This document shows positions 8,776 through 18,498 of a stretch of 64,000 nucleotides of DNA, in pieces. Position numbers and translations under genes: made by a program. A model generated the notes under the pieces. That model saw nothing but the letters and a program-made list of their open reading frames with translations. It made no database searches and was not told the DNA's origin. The number at the start of each line of letters is the position of its first letter. The first letter of the stretch is position 1. This DNA comes from Stieleria bergensis (GTDB taxonomy: Bacteria; Planctomycetota; Planctomycetia; Pirellulales; Pirellulaceae): positions 1,189,700 through 1,253,699 of the forward strand of contig CP036272.1 in the NCBI GenBank assembly GCA_007745635.1, written 5' to 3'.

Positions 8776-9777
8776 ATGTTCTCGCTGCAATGCAACCAAC
8801 GGCCTCCCAACGCCACTCCCCGCGCGAATGCAATCGCTGGGTGTGCGTCCCCAGCGATAACGTGGGCGGTCTCTGGAGCGTTGCTTGGGTTGCTGTGCCT
8901 GTCCAGTTTCGGATGCCACACCATTGGGCGGATTACCGAAAGTAAACACACGGTGGCCGCACGTCGGTTGTCTCGCCAGGGCTTGCAGGCGATGCGAAAC
9001 GGACGTTGGGATCAAGCTGAGCAGCTCTTTGGGAACGCGTTGACAGTTTCGCAGGATGACGACCGGGCGCACCGTGGTATCGCAGAAGCTTACTGGAATC
9101 GCGGGGACTACGACCAAGCGATCCTGCACATGGAAAAAGCGGTTGAGCTGAGTGGACAGGAGCCACGATTGGTCGCCCGACTCGGCGAGATGTATTTTAT
9201 TACCGGTCGACTTGATGATGCTCAGCAGCAAGGTGAAATCGCTTTGGCTGGCGATCGCGAGTCGCCGCAGATCTGGGTGCTGCGCGGTGACTGTTTTCAG
9301 CAGCGTGGCAACAGTCGCGAAGCGATGGCCGCGTACCATCGAGCGCTTGCCATTCAGCCTGATCTGGTCGCGGTGAAGCTGAAGATCGCAGACCTGTACC
9401 TGGAAAGCAAACAGTACGATCGCTTGCTGGCAACGTTGGATCAATTTGATCCTGCCGCCGATGATTCGCAGATGCCCACTGCGGTTCACATGATGCGCGG
9501 CATTGCGCTGCGAAGTCTGCAGCGTCCTGAGCTGGCCGTCAAGCACTTTGCTAAGGCCGCCGAGCATGATCCCAATGCCGCCGAGCCATTGCTGCAGATC
9601 GCTTCGATCGAACTGTCGCGCGGCGATGCTTATGCGGCGCATTTAGCCATCGAACGCGCCGCACAACGCGATCAGCCCTTGGTGCAGCAAACCGGCTGGG
9701 TTGATTACATGTTGTCACCACAGCAAGTCATTGCCTTGGATCCCAACCGCACCGGGGCTTCTTCGCCGCTGCGATAA
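8776..9777 (+). CDS. TPR-repeat lipoprotein
   Basis: 333 residues. A hydrophobic segment (ITWAVSGALLGLLCLSS, about 28-44) ends in FGC at Cys47, a weak lipobox, so it is probably a lipoprotein. From residue ~65 the protein is tetratricopeptide repeats (GLQAMRNGRWDQAEQLFGNA, AYWNRGDYDQAILHMEKAVE, CFQQRGNSREAMAAYHRALA), about six units. TPRs are protein-binding scaffolds; the partner is unknown. GTG 8773 directly precedes ATG 8776 and could also be used. It is probably anchored in the cell envelope, facing the periplasm. It is convergent with the large minus-strand cell-envelope cluster that follows. Confidence 0.82.
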   Translation: MFSLQCNQRPPNATPRANAIAGCASPAITWAVSGALLGLLCLSSFGCHTIGRITESKHTVAARRLSRQGLQAMRNGRWDQAEQLFGNALTVSQDDDRAHRGIAEAYWNRGDYDQAILHMEKAVELSGQEPRLVARLGEMYFITGRLDDAQQQGEIALAGDRESPQIWVLRGDCFQQRGNSREAMAAYHRALAIQPDLVAVKLKIADLYLESKQYDRLLATLDQFDPAADDSQMPTAVHMMRGIALRSLQRPELAVKHFAKAAEHDPNAAEPLLQIASIELSRGDAYAAHLAIERAAQRDQPLVQQTGWVDYMLSPQQVIALDPNRTGASSPLR

Positions 9778-9901
9778 CCGAAACGGTTGCAAAGCGGCAG
9801 GCCGGGCTGTCGATGACCGTCATGCGCTTTGCCGATCAATGAAGCGTGAACGTGACGGTCCTGCGTTGGCTGACAGGGTCGGGCTGTCAGGGGCTGTCCC
9901 C

Positions 9902-9952
9902 CATTGAGCATGGTCCGGCATTGAGCATGGTCCGGCATTGAGCATGGTCCGG
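9902..9952. repeat. Tandem repeat, 17 bp x 3
   Basis: CATTGAGCATGGTCCGG occurs three times without change at 9902-9918, 9919-9935 and 9936-9952, between two convergent genes. Confidence 0.92.
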
Positions 9953-9996
9953 ATGGTCTTACTGATCAACCGGCGGCGCTGCGCCTGGCTTGGCCA

Positions 9997-12897
9997 CTAT
10001 TTTGCCGTGTCGTCGTAGATTGGCAGGTGGCGATAGTAGATCTCTAGATTCATCAAGTTCAGCGTCGTGACGTAGACACGGCCCGCATAGCCGCCCCATT
10101 TATCCGGCACAGGCTTTAGCGGAGACCATGAACCGGCGTTGTCGCCTTGGGTCTCCTGGGTTTCAATCAACAAGGGGTTGAGGCTTTGGTTCCACTGTTC
10201 CCAATGTTTGTCGCCCATGTGGAACATGAACTGTGTCGCATAGTACCAGTAGTAACAGTCGCGTTGCGGTTGCGCGGTGGTGCCCAGTGCAGGGCGATTG
10301 CCAATCAGGTAATCGGCAGCCGAACGCATCTCAGTGCGATCACGCCGCCAGCCGCTGTACATCCGCATCAGCATCCCGACGGAGGTCATGGTCGGTGTGG
10401 GTCGCCGTCCGTGTCGTTTCTCCAAGGTGTCTGCCGCCAACGGGTTGTAGCGATAACGATCTCGGCGGTTGTTTTCGCCACTGGCGAGCGTCAACCAGTC
10501 ATTGATCTTTTCGTACGTGCGTTGGCGGACGGTTAGGCCGGAGAGTTCGCCGCTTTTGAGTGCCATCATCATCCAACCTGAAACGCTGGTATCGCTGCCA
10601 ACTTGTGATTGGTAACGCCAGCCGCCAAGTGTTTGGTGCTGAGACCGCATGATGAAGTCCAACGCGCGCTGCGCGGCCGGTCGTAGTTCAGGGTCCTGGG
10701 TCATGCCATAGGCTTCGCAGAGCGCCAAAGCCGCAATCCCATGGCTGTAGAACATCGCGTTGGGGTCAGTAGCAGGATTCTCGGCACGATACAAGTTTCC
10801 CGACGGTCGCTGGACTGATCTCAGGTAATCGATTCCCTTGGCAACTTGCTGGGCGTACTGATGCTGTTTGTGAGTGTAGCCGGCGCCTTGAAAGGCCAGT
10901 AACGCCAAGCCGGTGGCGGCGGTGTTGCTGGTGATTTGAACGGGTTCGCCATGCCCTTGTAGTGACCAGCTGCCATCATCGTTTTGGATGCGTGCCAAGT
11001 AGGCCAAGCCGCGTTCGATGGCTGCTTCGGTTTCTGGGCCGCCCATGCCAGCTTGCGGGACCGATCCGCCGTTGGTTCGCTGCATTCGTTGGGCAAACGA
11101 TTGCACGGCTGCCACTTTGGCGCCCGCTGGTTCGACGGGGCTACCGCTACGTGGTCTTCGCCGTGAACGACGTGGCAGGTCGATCGAAGCAATTTGTGGT
11201 CCTGCATCGGCGGTAGGCAGGCCGACTTTCCGCGATGGGATTCGACCGAGCCCCGCAGGGCCGGTTGCTGCATCCACCAGCAATGGAGAACCGCCGGCGA
11301 GGCTGCTGGGTTGTCGGCCCATGGCTGACCCGCTCAGGCCCGAACCGTTCAAGGCGGACCCTGCAGGCGAACCCGTTTGCCCAGACCCGGTTGACCCGTT
11401 GGTTGACCCGTTGGTTGACCCGTTGGTTGACCCGTTGGTTGACCCGTTGGTTGACCCGTTGGTTGACCCGTTGGTTGACCCGTTGCCGCTGTTTCCGCCC
11501 GAGCTGGCTGGGGCGATCGCGCCAAAGGGGTCACTGTCCATGGCTTGCCCCGTGTTGGCCTGAGCGACGGCTTGGTCGCCACTGCCACCAGGTAATTCAA
11601 TGGGCGCTGTGGAAGCGGCACCGGAAACCGCACTCGGTCGTCTGGAGCGTCCGGTCGCTCGTAACGCGCTGCCGGCATTGATTTGCGGTCCGCCCGAGAG
11701 TGTGCTGGCTTGGTTTCTTGCGATCTGTGTCCCCGTTGTTTGCGAGCTTGTCGTGGGCTGGTTGGAGAAGCTCGGTTGATTCTGCGGAGCGAAGCGTGAG
11801 CCGGCTTGCTGTGTCATCCGTTGCATGTTGTTTGGCACCGCGCGCAGAGCCATCGATGCTGAGGGTGATTCTTGTGCGACGGCGACTTCGATGGGTGTGG
11901 GCGCCGCGCCAAGTGCGGGAGCCGCTGTGCCGATCTCGGTTGCTCGCCGCTGCCGAGTCTGTCCCGCATTCCCGACGGTTGGCAAAGCATTTGTGCTGGG
12001 CGAGGCGGCCGGGGCGATCGCTGATCGTTGCAGCGTTTGTTTTGGCAACTGCGACATGTCACGCATGGTGGGCAAACGCTGGGCTGCGGCGCGGACCGTT
12101 GACTGGTTGGTTGATCGCCGTGGCAGGTTGGCTGTTGCCGCCGGTCGATCCGGCAGCGACTCGGATTGAGGTTGGGCGGGCGACGGTTGGTTCTTGGGAA
12201 TTGCGATTTGTTCGGACGGGTTGGCTTGTTGCTGACGCTCGATTTCACGTCGCGCTAGCTTGCCAGCGGCGTTCGCCGGTGTGGGTTGCGACGAAGTCGG
12301 CTGTTGCCGTTTGATCAGTTGCTTTTCAGTGCGTTCCTGACGAAACGGTTTCGGATTCGGCATCTGCAGCTCCACGTCGTTTTGCTGCAGTGGAGGCATC
12401 TTGGGCAATTCTTGCGGCACCACGCGATCGCTGGTTTCGGAGTCAATCGGTTTTGACCAATCGGGCCGTTTTTCGTTGTTTTCCTTGGGCCGGAACAGAT
12501 GTTCTGAGATGGTTTTGCGAATCGGTTTTTGCTTGGAGTCCCCGTTGGATGCCATCGGTTCATACCGTGAGAACACAACGTATTGCAGGGCCGCGATCAG
12601 CAAAATCAGGTGGACGATCAAACTGATCAGGAAACCGAGTTGGATCGATTGGCGAAAGAATCTGGAAAACACGAACCGCAGAATCACCGCCAGCGAGACG
12701 GAAAACAGCGGCACTGCAACGAAGTACGTTTTCGGGTTCAGCCACCAGCGTGGATCGTCGAGACGCAACTGGCTGACGACCAGATACAGCACCACGGCGC
12801 CAAGCGTTAACGACACAACGTCCAGCGGCCACTTCCGTTTGGGTTCAACCGGAGTGCTTTCGATCTTGGGGCGGCGAGGGGGTGGTGGAGGTTCCAC
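9997..12897 (-). CDS. Membrane protein with squalene-cyclase-like (prenyltransferase) repeats
   Basis: 966 residues. The N-terminus has a Pro-rich cytosolic tip (MEPPPPPRRPK) and three hydrophobic segments at about 24-42, 58-78 and 86-108. A long low-complexity region rich in Q, N, P, S and A follows (about 130-640), containing eight NGST repeats. The C-terminal ~310 residues are an alpha/alpha-toroid of the squalene-cyclase/prenyltransferase repeat family (AIERGLAYLARIQNDDGSWS, GIDYLRSVQRPSGN, ALDFIMRSQHQTLGGWRYQS), with QW-like G-S-W motifs. No DXDD cyclase motif was seen, so a binding or structural role is likelier than terpene cyclisation. It is the last gene of the TPR-ExbB-ExbD set, 63 bp from exbD, and probably works with that membrane complex. 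Confidence 0.82.
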   Translation of the reverse strand: MEPPPPPRRPKIESTPVEPKRKWPLDVVSLTLGAVVLYLVVSQLRLDDPRWWLNPKTYFVAVPLFSVSLAVILRFVFSRFFRQSIQLGFLISLIVHLILLIAALQYVVFSRYEPMASNGDSKQKPIRKTISEHLFRPKENNEKRPDWSKPIDSETSDRVVPQELPKMPPLQQNDVELQMPNPKPFRQERTEKQLIKRQQPTSSQPTPANAAGKLARREIERQQQANPSEQIAIPKNQPSPAQPQSESLPDRPAATANLPRRSTNQSTVRAAAQRLPTMRDMSQLPKQTLQRSAIAPAASPSTNALPTVGNAGQTRQRRATEIGTAAPALGAAPTPIEVAVAQESPSASMALRAVPNNMQRMTQQAGSRFAPQNQPSFSNQPTTSSQTTGTQIARNQASTLSGGPQINAGSALRATGRSRRPSAVSGAASTAPIELPGGSGDQAVAQANTGQAMDSDPFGAIAPASSGGNSGNGSTNGSTNGSTNGSTNGSTNGSTNGSTNGSTGSGQTGSPAGSALNGSGLSGSAMGRQPSSLAGGSPLLVDAATGPAGLGRIPSRKVGLPTADAGPQIASIDLPRRSRRRPRSGSPVEPAGAKVAAVQSFAQRMQRTNGGSVPQAGMGGPETEAAIERGLAYLARIQNDDGSWSLQGHGEPVQITSNTAATGLALLAFQGAGYTHKQHQYAQQVAKGIDYLRSVQRPSGNLYRAENPATDPNAMFYSHGIAALALCEAYGMTQDPELRPAAQRALDFIMRSQHQTLGGWRYQSQVGSDTSVSGWMMMALKSGELSGLTVRQRTYEKINDWLTLASGENNRRDRYRYNPLAADTLEKRHGRRPTPTMTSVGMLMRMYSGWRRDRTEMRSAADYLIGNRPALGTTAQPQRDCYYWYYATQFMFHMGDKHWEQWNQSLNPLLIETQETQGDNAGSWSPLKPVPDKWGGYAGRVYVTTLNLMNLEIYYRHLPIYDDTAK
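11390..11485. repeat. 12 bp x 8 coding tandem repeat (NGST)n
   Basis: GTTGACCCGTTG units at a strict 12-base spacing encode eight NGST repeats in the linker of the cyclase-repeat protein. The unit is a multiple of three, so changes in copy number alter linker length without a frameshift. The near-perfect DNA identity suggests recent slippage or expansion. Confidence 0.95.
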
Positions 12898-12960
12898 GGT
12901 TCTGTTGGTCAGCTCAACGACGGGGTAGGGCTAAAGGGGGACGCACTGGAGTGATGGCGA

Positions 12961-13383
12961 TTACGACGCAGGGCCTTTTAAGGTGGTGACCGAGTAATCA
13001 CTGATTCCAGCGCGATTGCAAACATCCATCACGCTGACGACGGGCTGAAAACTGGTGGATCGATCCGCACGAATCACAACGGTCTGATTGGTGGGGTTTG
13101 ATGCCGCTGCTGATCTGAGGAGCTGTTCAAGGTTCTCAATTTCAGTCGCTTGGCCACGCATGTACGTTTGCCCGGCCGCATCGATATCGATCACGATTTC
13201 TCTGGGCTTGCTGACCATCGGCACGGCCGAGGTGGCCGTCGGCAGCACGATGTCCATGCGACGCTCTTCTTCTTCGAACTCACTGGTGACCAAAAAGAAG
13301 ATCAGCAGCAGGAAGACCACATCGATCAACGGCGTCAGGCTAAGCATTCCAGCGACGCTGGATTTTTTGATTTCAACAGCCAT
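12961..13383 (-). CDS. exbD: ExbD/TolR-type biopolymer transport protein
   Basis: 140 residues. There is one membrane helix near the N-terminus (SLTPLIDVVFLLLIFFLVTS, about 15-34) carrying the conserved Asp21 needed for proton-driven movement. The periplasmic domain follows (REIVIDIDAAGQTYMRG through VVIRADRSTSFQPVVSVMDV). ExbD partners with ExbB to turn proton-motive force into work on envelope proteins. It lies 3 bases downstream of exbB, so the pair is surely co-transcribed. No TonB gene is seen here. The downstream cyclase-repeat protein, with N-terminal helices, and the upstream TPR protein are candidate partners. TolR is an alternative name; the pair cannot be split by sequence alone. 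Confidence 0.93.
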   Translation of the reverse strand: MAVEIKKSSVAGMLSLTPLIDVVFLLLIFFLVTSEFEEEERRMDIVLPTATSAVPMVSKPREIVIDIDAAGQTYMRGQATEIENLEQLLRSAAASNPTNQTVVIRADRSTSFQPVVSVMDVCNRAGISDYSVTTLKGPAS

Positions 13384-13386
13384 CGT

Positions 13387-14466
13387 TTAGCTTGCCCTCG
13401 CCGGAGGTTCATTGGTCGCTGTGTCTTGTGCCTGGTCAGTGGGGCTGACGCGCGGCGGAGCCAGCGGTGGCGCCGTTGGATTGCTTGGCGGGGTACTGGA
13501 GTGAGTGTCTGTCACCAATTCACCACGACTGTTCAGGCGATTGCGTCCAACGAAGCGTCGCAGCCCAGGCGCCAAGTCAAACGCCAGTTGTTCGATCTCG
13601 GAGAACAGTTTGGCGATTCGGTTTTCCAAATATTGAGCCAGAATCGCCGCGGGGATCGCAACTGCCAGACCGGCCAGCGTCGTGACCAGTGCGGTGTAGA
13701 TCCCTTCGGAAAGTTGCTCACTGCGGGATTGATCGGCGGACAACGCGGTCGAATCATGAAACGCCACGATCATTCCCCAGACCGTCCCCAGCAATCCCAT
13801 CAGTGGAGTCGCTGCGGCAGCCAGTGTTAACCAGCGGACTGGGCTGGCGTAGCGATCAGCCTGCCGCGCGACGGTCTCTGCGCCCACGGTTTCAATTTGT
13901 CCCAGGGGCTCGCCTGTGCGAGAGAGCATCGCGCCGATGGTGCTGGCCGCTGGGGAGGGATGGTTCGCACAGACTTGAAATGCCGATTGCGGGTCGAACA
14001 ATTCAAGTGGATCCGCAATCTCTTTGAGCTGCTGGACGAATTCTTCGGGAATCACCTTTTCGCGTCGCAGGCTCAGCATCCGCTCGACGGCCAGCGCGAC
14101 GACAACAAGGCTCATGATGATGATGGGGATCATGAAGCGGCCACCACTGAGCATCAGCGACATCATGTCGATGCCGGTCGGCGTTTCTGGCGTCGGCTCG
14201 GTCGGCGCAGCTTCATTCATGATCCGCTGGATCTCAGCGGCATCGACCGGTGCATTGTCCTGTGCGACGGCGATTCCCAGCATGCCGCCGCAAAGCAACC
14301 ATGTCAGCACCCCGGCCAGCATTAAGCTTCGTGCCCATCGGCAGGTTCGATCGAGGAATGAGTCAGACGGTTGAGCAGCAGGTGTCATCAGGGCAGGCCG
14401 TGTAACCGGAGTTGCCGCAGCGCTCATCGCTGCGACGTTGTTGTGTGGGGGACAAGGTTGATTCAC
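13387..14466 (-). CDS. exbB: MotA/TolQ/ExbB proton-channel protein
   Basis: 359 residues with three membrane segments typical of ExbB after a ~75-residue N-terminal part that includes a hydrophobic stretch (LAGVLTWLLCGGMLGIAVAQ), likely a signal peptide, as in many planctomycete ExbB proteins. The core has GGRFMIPIIIMSLVVVALAV, then AAAATPLMGLLGTVWGMIVA and YTALVTTLAGLAVAIPAAIL, the helices that line the proton path. The C-terminal tail is Pro/Ser/Thr-rich. The GTG start at 14466 overlaps the TGA stop of the upstream TPR gene (GTGA), so translation is coupled. It should form the channel with ExbD. TolQ or MotA is less likely because ExbD follows. Confidence 0.93.
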   Translation of the reverse strand: MNQPCPPHNNVAAMSAAATPVTRPALMTPAAQPSDSFLDRTCRWARSLMLAGVLTWLLCGGMLGIAVAQDNAPVDAAEIQRIMNEAAPTEPTPETPTGIDMMSLMLSGGRFMIPIIIMSLVVVALAVERMLSLRREKVIPEEFVQQLKEIADPLELFDPQSAFQVCANHPSPAASTIGAMLSRTGEPLGQIETVGAETVARQADRYASPVRWLTLAAAATPLMGLLGTVWGMIVAFHDSTALSADQSRSEQLSEGIYTALVTTLAGLAVAIPAAILAQYLENRIAKLFSEIEQLAFDLAPGLRRFVGRNRLNSRGELVTDTHSSTPPSNPTAPPLAPPRVSPTDQAQDTATNEPPARAS

Positions 14467-17400
14467 TTCAGCGCCTCCAAGCGTTCGGCGGCCTTCTTGG
14501 CAAGTTCATGGTCGCGGTGTTCCTCGACAACAAACTGGTAAAACGTGCGTGCGACGGTCTGGGCCTTGGTGCGCTTGGCATCGGTTTGCGCTTGTTGGAT
14601 TAAAGATTCCGCACAGCGACCCGCTTCAAATCCGCTTCGCGCTTGCCAGGGCCGAATGGTGGCCGAGGCTTCTGAACCACCGAATCCATACATGACGCTT
14701 TGAAATTCCGGGATGGCTTTGTCGAAGGCTTGTCTCAGAAAGTAAATCTCACCCATCATGAACCGCGAGCGAGCCGCGACTTCCTGGCGACGATAGCCTT
14801 CGGCGACCTGTTGAAAGTAGCTTAAAGCGCGTTCTGTGTCACCTTTTTGTTGGTAGACGAAGCCGAGTTCGTACAGCAGTTGTGGCAAGTAACTGGTTGA
14901 TCGAAAGCGTGTTTTCAGTGCATCGAACCAATCGATGGCGACATCCCATTGCTGCAACTGAGCAGCAGACTGACCGCCATGCAAGAGGACGAGTTCCCGG
15001 ATACGGCGATCTTCTGGGTCACGGAGCGTCGTGGAGTCGTCACCGTTGGCTTCGATCTGTTTGCGAGCCATTGTGAAGGACTGCAGAGCTTGCTCGAATT
15101 GATCCATTCGGAACAGGCATTCGCCATCCATCATGTAAGCGTCCAGAGCCAATTCGCCTTTGGGAAACCGTTTGGTGAGGTTTGAAAACGCCTGGCGAGC
15201 TTGTTGCAGATTTCCTGCTTGGAAATCGCTCCAGGCCAAGCGGTACATGGCCTTTTCTGCCACGACGGGATCCTTGGCCGCGCTGGCTTGCTTGAGAAAC
15301 TCTGATGCTTTGTCCCAGTTTTTTTGGTCGTAATAGAACTGGCCTACGAAGAAGGCTGCATCAGCGGTGAACGGAGCGTCGCTCGATTTGGCCAGGATGC
15401 CTTCAAAGACCTTGGCGGCTTGATCGGTTTTGCCTGCTTGTTGCAGCGCCCAGCCCATTTCGTAACGCAGGCGTTCTGGGGAGTCATAATCGGGCACTTT
15501 GGACAGGAGTTGGGACAATTTATTGGCGGCGTCGCCGAAGCGTTTTTCGGCTTGATCGACCAATGCCAATTCGTAGAGCACGTGGCCCAGTTGAGTGCCG
15601 GTCGGTTTCTTGGCCATCACCGCTTGCAGGTCACGGCGGGCCGCTGCGCTGTCGCCGGTGACGCGGTAGGCAATCCCACGCGTCAGACGAGCATCGGTCG
15701 CGGTTTCATGGTTGGGTGATTTGTCCAGCAATTCGCTTAACGGAGCAATCGCCTCGCCATGCCGATCGGCTTGGATCAATGACCAGCCGAATCCGAACAA
15801 GGCATACGGACGCAATCGTTTACTGGCCGGGTCATTGATCAGTCGTTGGTGCCATTGCAATGCAGTGGCGTGATCATTTTGGTCCGCAGCCAGTTGGGCA
15901 AGTCGGTAGCGTGCTTGCCTGACCTCTGGTGTTGACTCGGTTCGCTTGGCGATTTGAGCCCAAGCCTGAGTCGCCTCTTGCGAGCGATTGGCGTCGTCGT
16001 AGGCAGTGGCTTGCAGGAACTGAGCCTGTGCGGCTGTTTGACTGCCCGGTGCCAGCTTGATTGCACCGGCCAACAATCCGATCGCTTGGTCGGCTGACTT
16101 GTTCAGTAAAGCGGCCTTGCCCATCAGCAAGGCGGCTTCGGATTGTTGCTGAGCCGACTTCAGTGACGCAGTTTCTTTTTTCAACAGTTGCAAGGTTAGG
16201 TCGTATTGCTTGGACAGATTCGCTGCCGTTGCAGCACGCAGTGCCCATTGGCCTCGGCTGGCATGATTGGCCGGGGAGCGACCCAGCAAAGCTTGGAAAT
16301 GCTGAACGGCCTCTTGGGATTTGCCTTGCAGCAAGGTCGATTCAGCAGCAATGAATCGCACGTCAATTGCCAACGGGTCATCCTTGAAACGCTGCATGAA
16401 TTGGTTGGCTAGCTGGACTGCTTCGGCATACTGATCAAGCTGCAAAGCAGAGAACGCTGCGTTATAAAGCAGTCGCGGCGCCACCTCGCTGTCACCGTAT
16501 TTCTGTGCAGCCTGTTTGGCAACTTGCAGTGATTTTGCCAGCGTGCCTGGATCGGCCGCAAGTGCTTCGACCAAGTCTAAGTATAAATGTGCCGAGTAGG
16601 TTCCAGCCACTTGCTTTTTGATTTGATCTTCGGCGACCTTGGCGGCTTGTTTGGTTTGTTTTTGGTTCAGGGAGATCTGTGCCAGCCAGTGAGCCGATTC
16701 GGTTGCGGTTTCGCCGCCAACGTTGGGTTGCTGGAGTTGTTGTTGGAAACGTTTTCCCGCCAGATCCAATTTTTTGGCGCGATAGTAAGCTTGTCCGGCA
16801 GCCAACAGGGCGCCCGCTGCCTCTGGGCTGTTGGGGTGCTTTTGCCGGAGCAGATCGTAGACCTGGGCTGCTTCGGCAGGCCGATTGGACTGCACCAGGG
16901 CAAACGCCTTGCGCAGCATCGCGTAGCGTTCGTCTTCGGCGTACTGGGCCGCCGAGAGCGCTCCATCAAAGAGCTTGAGAGCTTCGGCCTGCTTGCCCGC
17001 AGCGATGAATTGATCTCCCAAGCGAAGTCGCACATCCACTGCGAATTCATGCGTCGAGAATTCTTGCAACAATTGCTGGTAGGCCCGGACCGCTTGAGCA
17101 TCTTTGCCGGCTTCTTCCAGAGCAACCCCGTAGGCATACAACGTGTCGCAGCGCAAAGGGGATTGCTTTGACGTCGCGAGCGATAGCATGCGCTGGTAGC
17201 TGGCGATGGCCGCATCAGCGTGTCCTAACTGATAGGCTGCTTCACCACTGTAAAAGTAGGCGCGGTCGGCAAACGTTGTTTGGGGAAACTCTTTGATCAA
17301 TTGAACATACGTGGCAATCGTTTGCTGCAGTGCTTTGGCATCCGCATTCTGACCTTCGGTGGCCACGACAAACTGACACCATCCTAGATTGGCAAGGCTT

Positions 17401-17807
17401 TGCTCACGAAGCTTGGAAGCCGGGTCGGTCAATGCAGATTGAAAGGCTGTGATCGCGCGACCGTAGTCAGGCGTCTCACGCTTCATCTCGCAGACGCCTC
17501 GATAGTGAGCCGCTTGACTGGCGAGATCGTCTTTGGGGTATTGCTGAAGGAATTGTTCCCAGTTGCGAATCGCCAAATCGATGGCGCCTTTGTTTTGAAA
17601 ATTCGCCGCGTCAGAGTACAACGCGATCGAGGCTGCAGTTGATTCTTCAGCTTTGCTGACATTTGCGTCAATGATCATTGCCATAAAGGTGACAAGGCAT
17701 GCAGCGATGCTTTGCCAACGTTTCCGGGCACGGCGTCTGGCGACGACCGAACAAATGCCAGGGACTGTGTGACGGAGAGTGTCTGGAGCGAACAGAGATC
17801 GATTCAT
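14463..17807 (-). CDS. Large secreted TPR-repeat protein
   Basis: 1114 residues. After a basic N-terminus (RRRARKRWQS), a hydrophobic stretch (IAACLVTFMAMIIDANVSKA) suggests a signal peptide. The rest is almost entirely tetratricopeptide repeats, more than twenty by eye, e.g. AIRNWEQFLQQYPKDDLASQ and QVYDLLRQKHPNSPEAAGAL. Such YbgF/BamD-like arrays sit in the envelope and hold other proteins. It is the first gene of the tight set TPR > exbB > exbD > cyclase-repeat protein, and overlaps exbB by 4 bases. A role as the periplasmic scaffold of an energised complex fits, but is inferred from order only. A Tol-Pal-like function cannot be excluded. Confidence 0.85.
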   Translation of the reverse strand: MNRSLFAPDTLRHTVPGICSVVARRRARKRWQSIAACLVTFMAMIIDANVSKAEESTAASIALYSDAANFQNKGAIDLAIRNWEQFLQQYPKDDLASQAAHYRGVCEMKRETPDYGRAITAFQSALTDPASKLREQSLANLGWCQFVVATEGQNADAKALQQTIATYVQLIKEFPQTTFADRAYFYSGEAAYQLGHADAAIASYQRMLSLATSKQSPLRCDTLYAYGVALEEAGKDAQAVRAYQQLLQEFSTHEFAVDVRLRLGDQFIAAGKQAEALKLFDGALSAAQYAEDERYAMLRKAFALVQSNRPAEAAQVYDLLRQKHPNSPEAAGALLAAGQAYYRAKKLDLAGKRFQQQLQQPNVGGETATESAHWLAQISLNQKQTKQAAKVAEDQIKKQVAGTYSAHLYLDLVEALAADPGTLAKSLQVAKQAAQKYGDSEVAPRLLYNAAFSALQLDQYAEAVQLANQFMQRFKDDPLAIDVRFIAAESTLLQGKSQEAVQHFQALLGRSPANHASRGQWALRAATAANLSKQYDLTLQLLKKETASLKSAQQQSEAALLMGKAALLNKSADQAIGLLAGAIKLAPGSQTAAQAQFLQATAYDDANRSQEATQAWAQIAKRTESTPEVRQARYRLAQLAADQNDHATALQWHQRLINDPASKRLRPYALFGFGWSLIQADRHGEAIAPLSELLDKSPNHETATDARLTRGIAYRVTGDSAAARRDLQAVMAKKPTGTQLGHVLYELALVDQAEKRFGDAANKLSQLLSKVPDYDSPERLRYEMGWALQQAGKTDQAAKVFEGILAKSSDAPFTADAAFFVGQFYYDQKNWDKASEFLKQASAAKDPVVAEKAMYRLAWSDFQAGNLQQARQAFSNLTKRFPKGELALDAYMMDGECLFRMDQFEQALQSFTMARKQIEANGDDSTTLRDPEDRRIRELVLLHGGQSAAQLQQWDVAIDWFDALKTRFRSTSYLPQLLYELGFVYQQKGDTERALSYFQQVAEGYRRQEVAARSRFMMGEIYFLRQAFDKAIPEFQSVMYGFGGSEASATIRPWQARSGFEAGRCAESLIQQAQTDAKRTKAQTVARTFYQFVVEEHRDHELAKKAAERLEALK

Positions 17808-18498
17808 GATAGGGGTGTTGCTTGCACCGCAGAAAAGAAGTTGACTATCAGATGAAGTGTGATCATCGCTGAAATCGGTACCACTGTCCTGAACGGACGG
17901 GTTCCTCTCAACGACACATCTTTTTCCAGCTTACGCGAGGATCCAACTAGACTAAGTTTAACGGCAGTAAGGAATAAAGGATAGTTCGCCAGTCAGTTTG
18001 CCCAAACTTCGCAGCCTCTCCTGGGACGCTGTTTTGATGACTCCCTCAGGCTCCGTTTCACCGCCACCGTGATGCACTTCGCGTTGACGCTGCCGGTTGT
18101 AGCGATTGTTGCCCTCTTTGCCGAAGCCTCACCCGCCTCAGCAGCGGGGAAAGCAGATGGTTCTCAAAGGAGGGGCGGGCGGCTGATTAGGGCGCCGCGG
18201 AAGCATTTGGCGAAGCGACCGAAATCGGTTAATTCGTACCGTTTGCTTGCCGAAGCTTTGATTGGCAGCGAACCGCCGGGTGGGTTTGCGACGTAAGACA
18301 CTTTGGTGCTCCCCCATTCGCATCGCCGCCAAACATTTGAAACGCTGCGATTTTGAATCGGTGACATGGAGGCTCGTTTAGGCCGTCACAGCGAAGAGCT
18401 AGCGGCGGTCATCGTTGGACTTTGGTTCACGGATGCACTCGGGGGTTCACAAATGCACTCGGGCACGCTGGCTGGAACCACAACACAAGACAATCGAA
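17808..18498. other. Intergenic between divergent TPR and epimerase genes
   Basis: 691 bases with promoters for both directions expected. A short frame at 18072-18296 starts MHFALTLPVVAIVALFA and could be a small secreted peptide, but its second half looks random. A GTG at 18415 would extend the epimerase frame upstream, but a near-repeat (GATGCACTCGGG, AATGCACTCGGG) and the lack of conserved residues argue against it. Confidence 0.5.

Noticed and set aside
11235-11681. Plus-strand frames with LTRW or VDPL repeats opposite the cyclase-repeat gene
   Set aside because: They are antisense readings of the 12 bp repeat that encodes NGST on the minus strand.
18072-18296. Possible small secreted protein (MHFALTLPVVAIVALFA start)
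   Set aside because: The first 30 residues look like a signal peptide, but the rest is basic, low-quality text with no family and no ribosome site. Not enough for a gene call.
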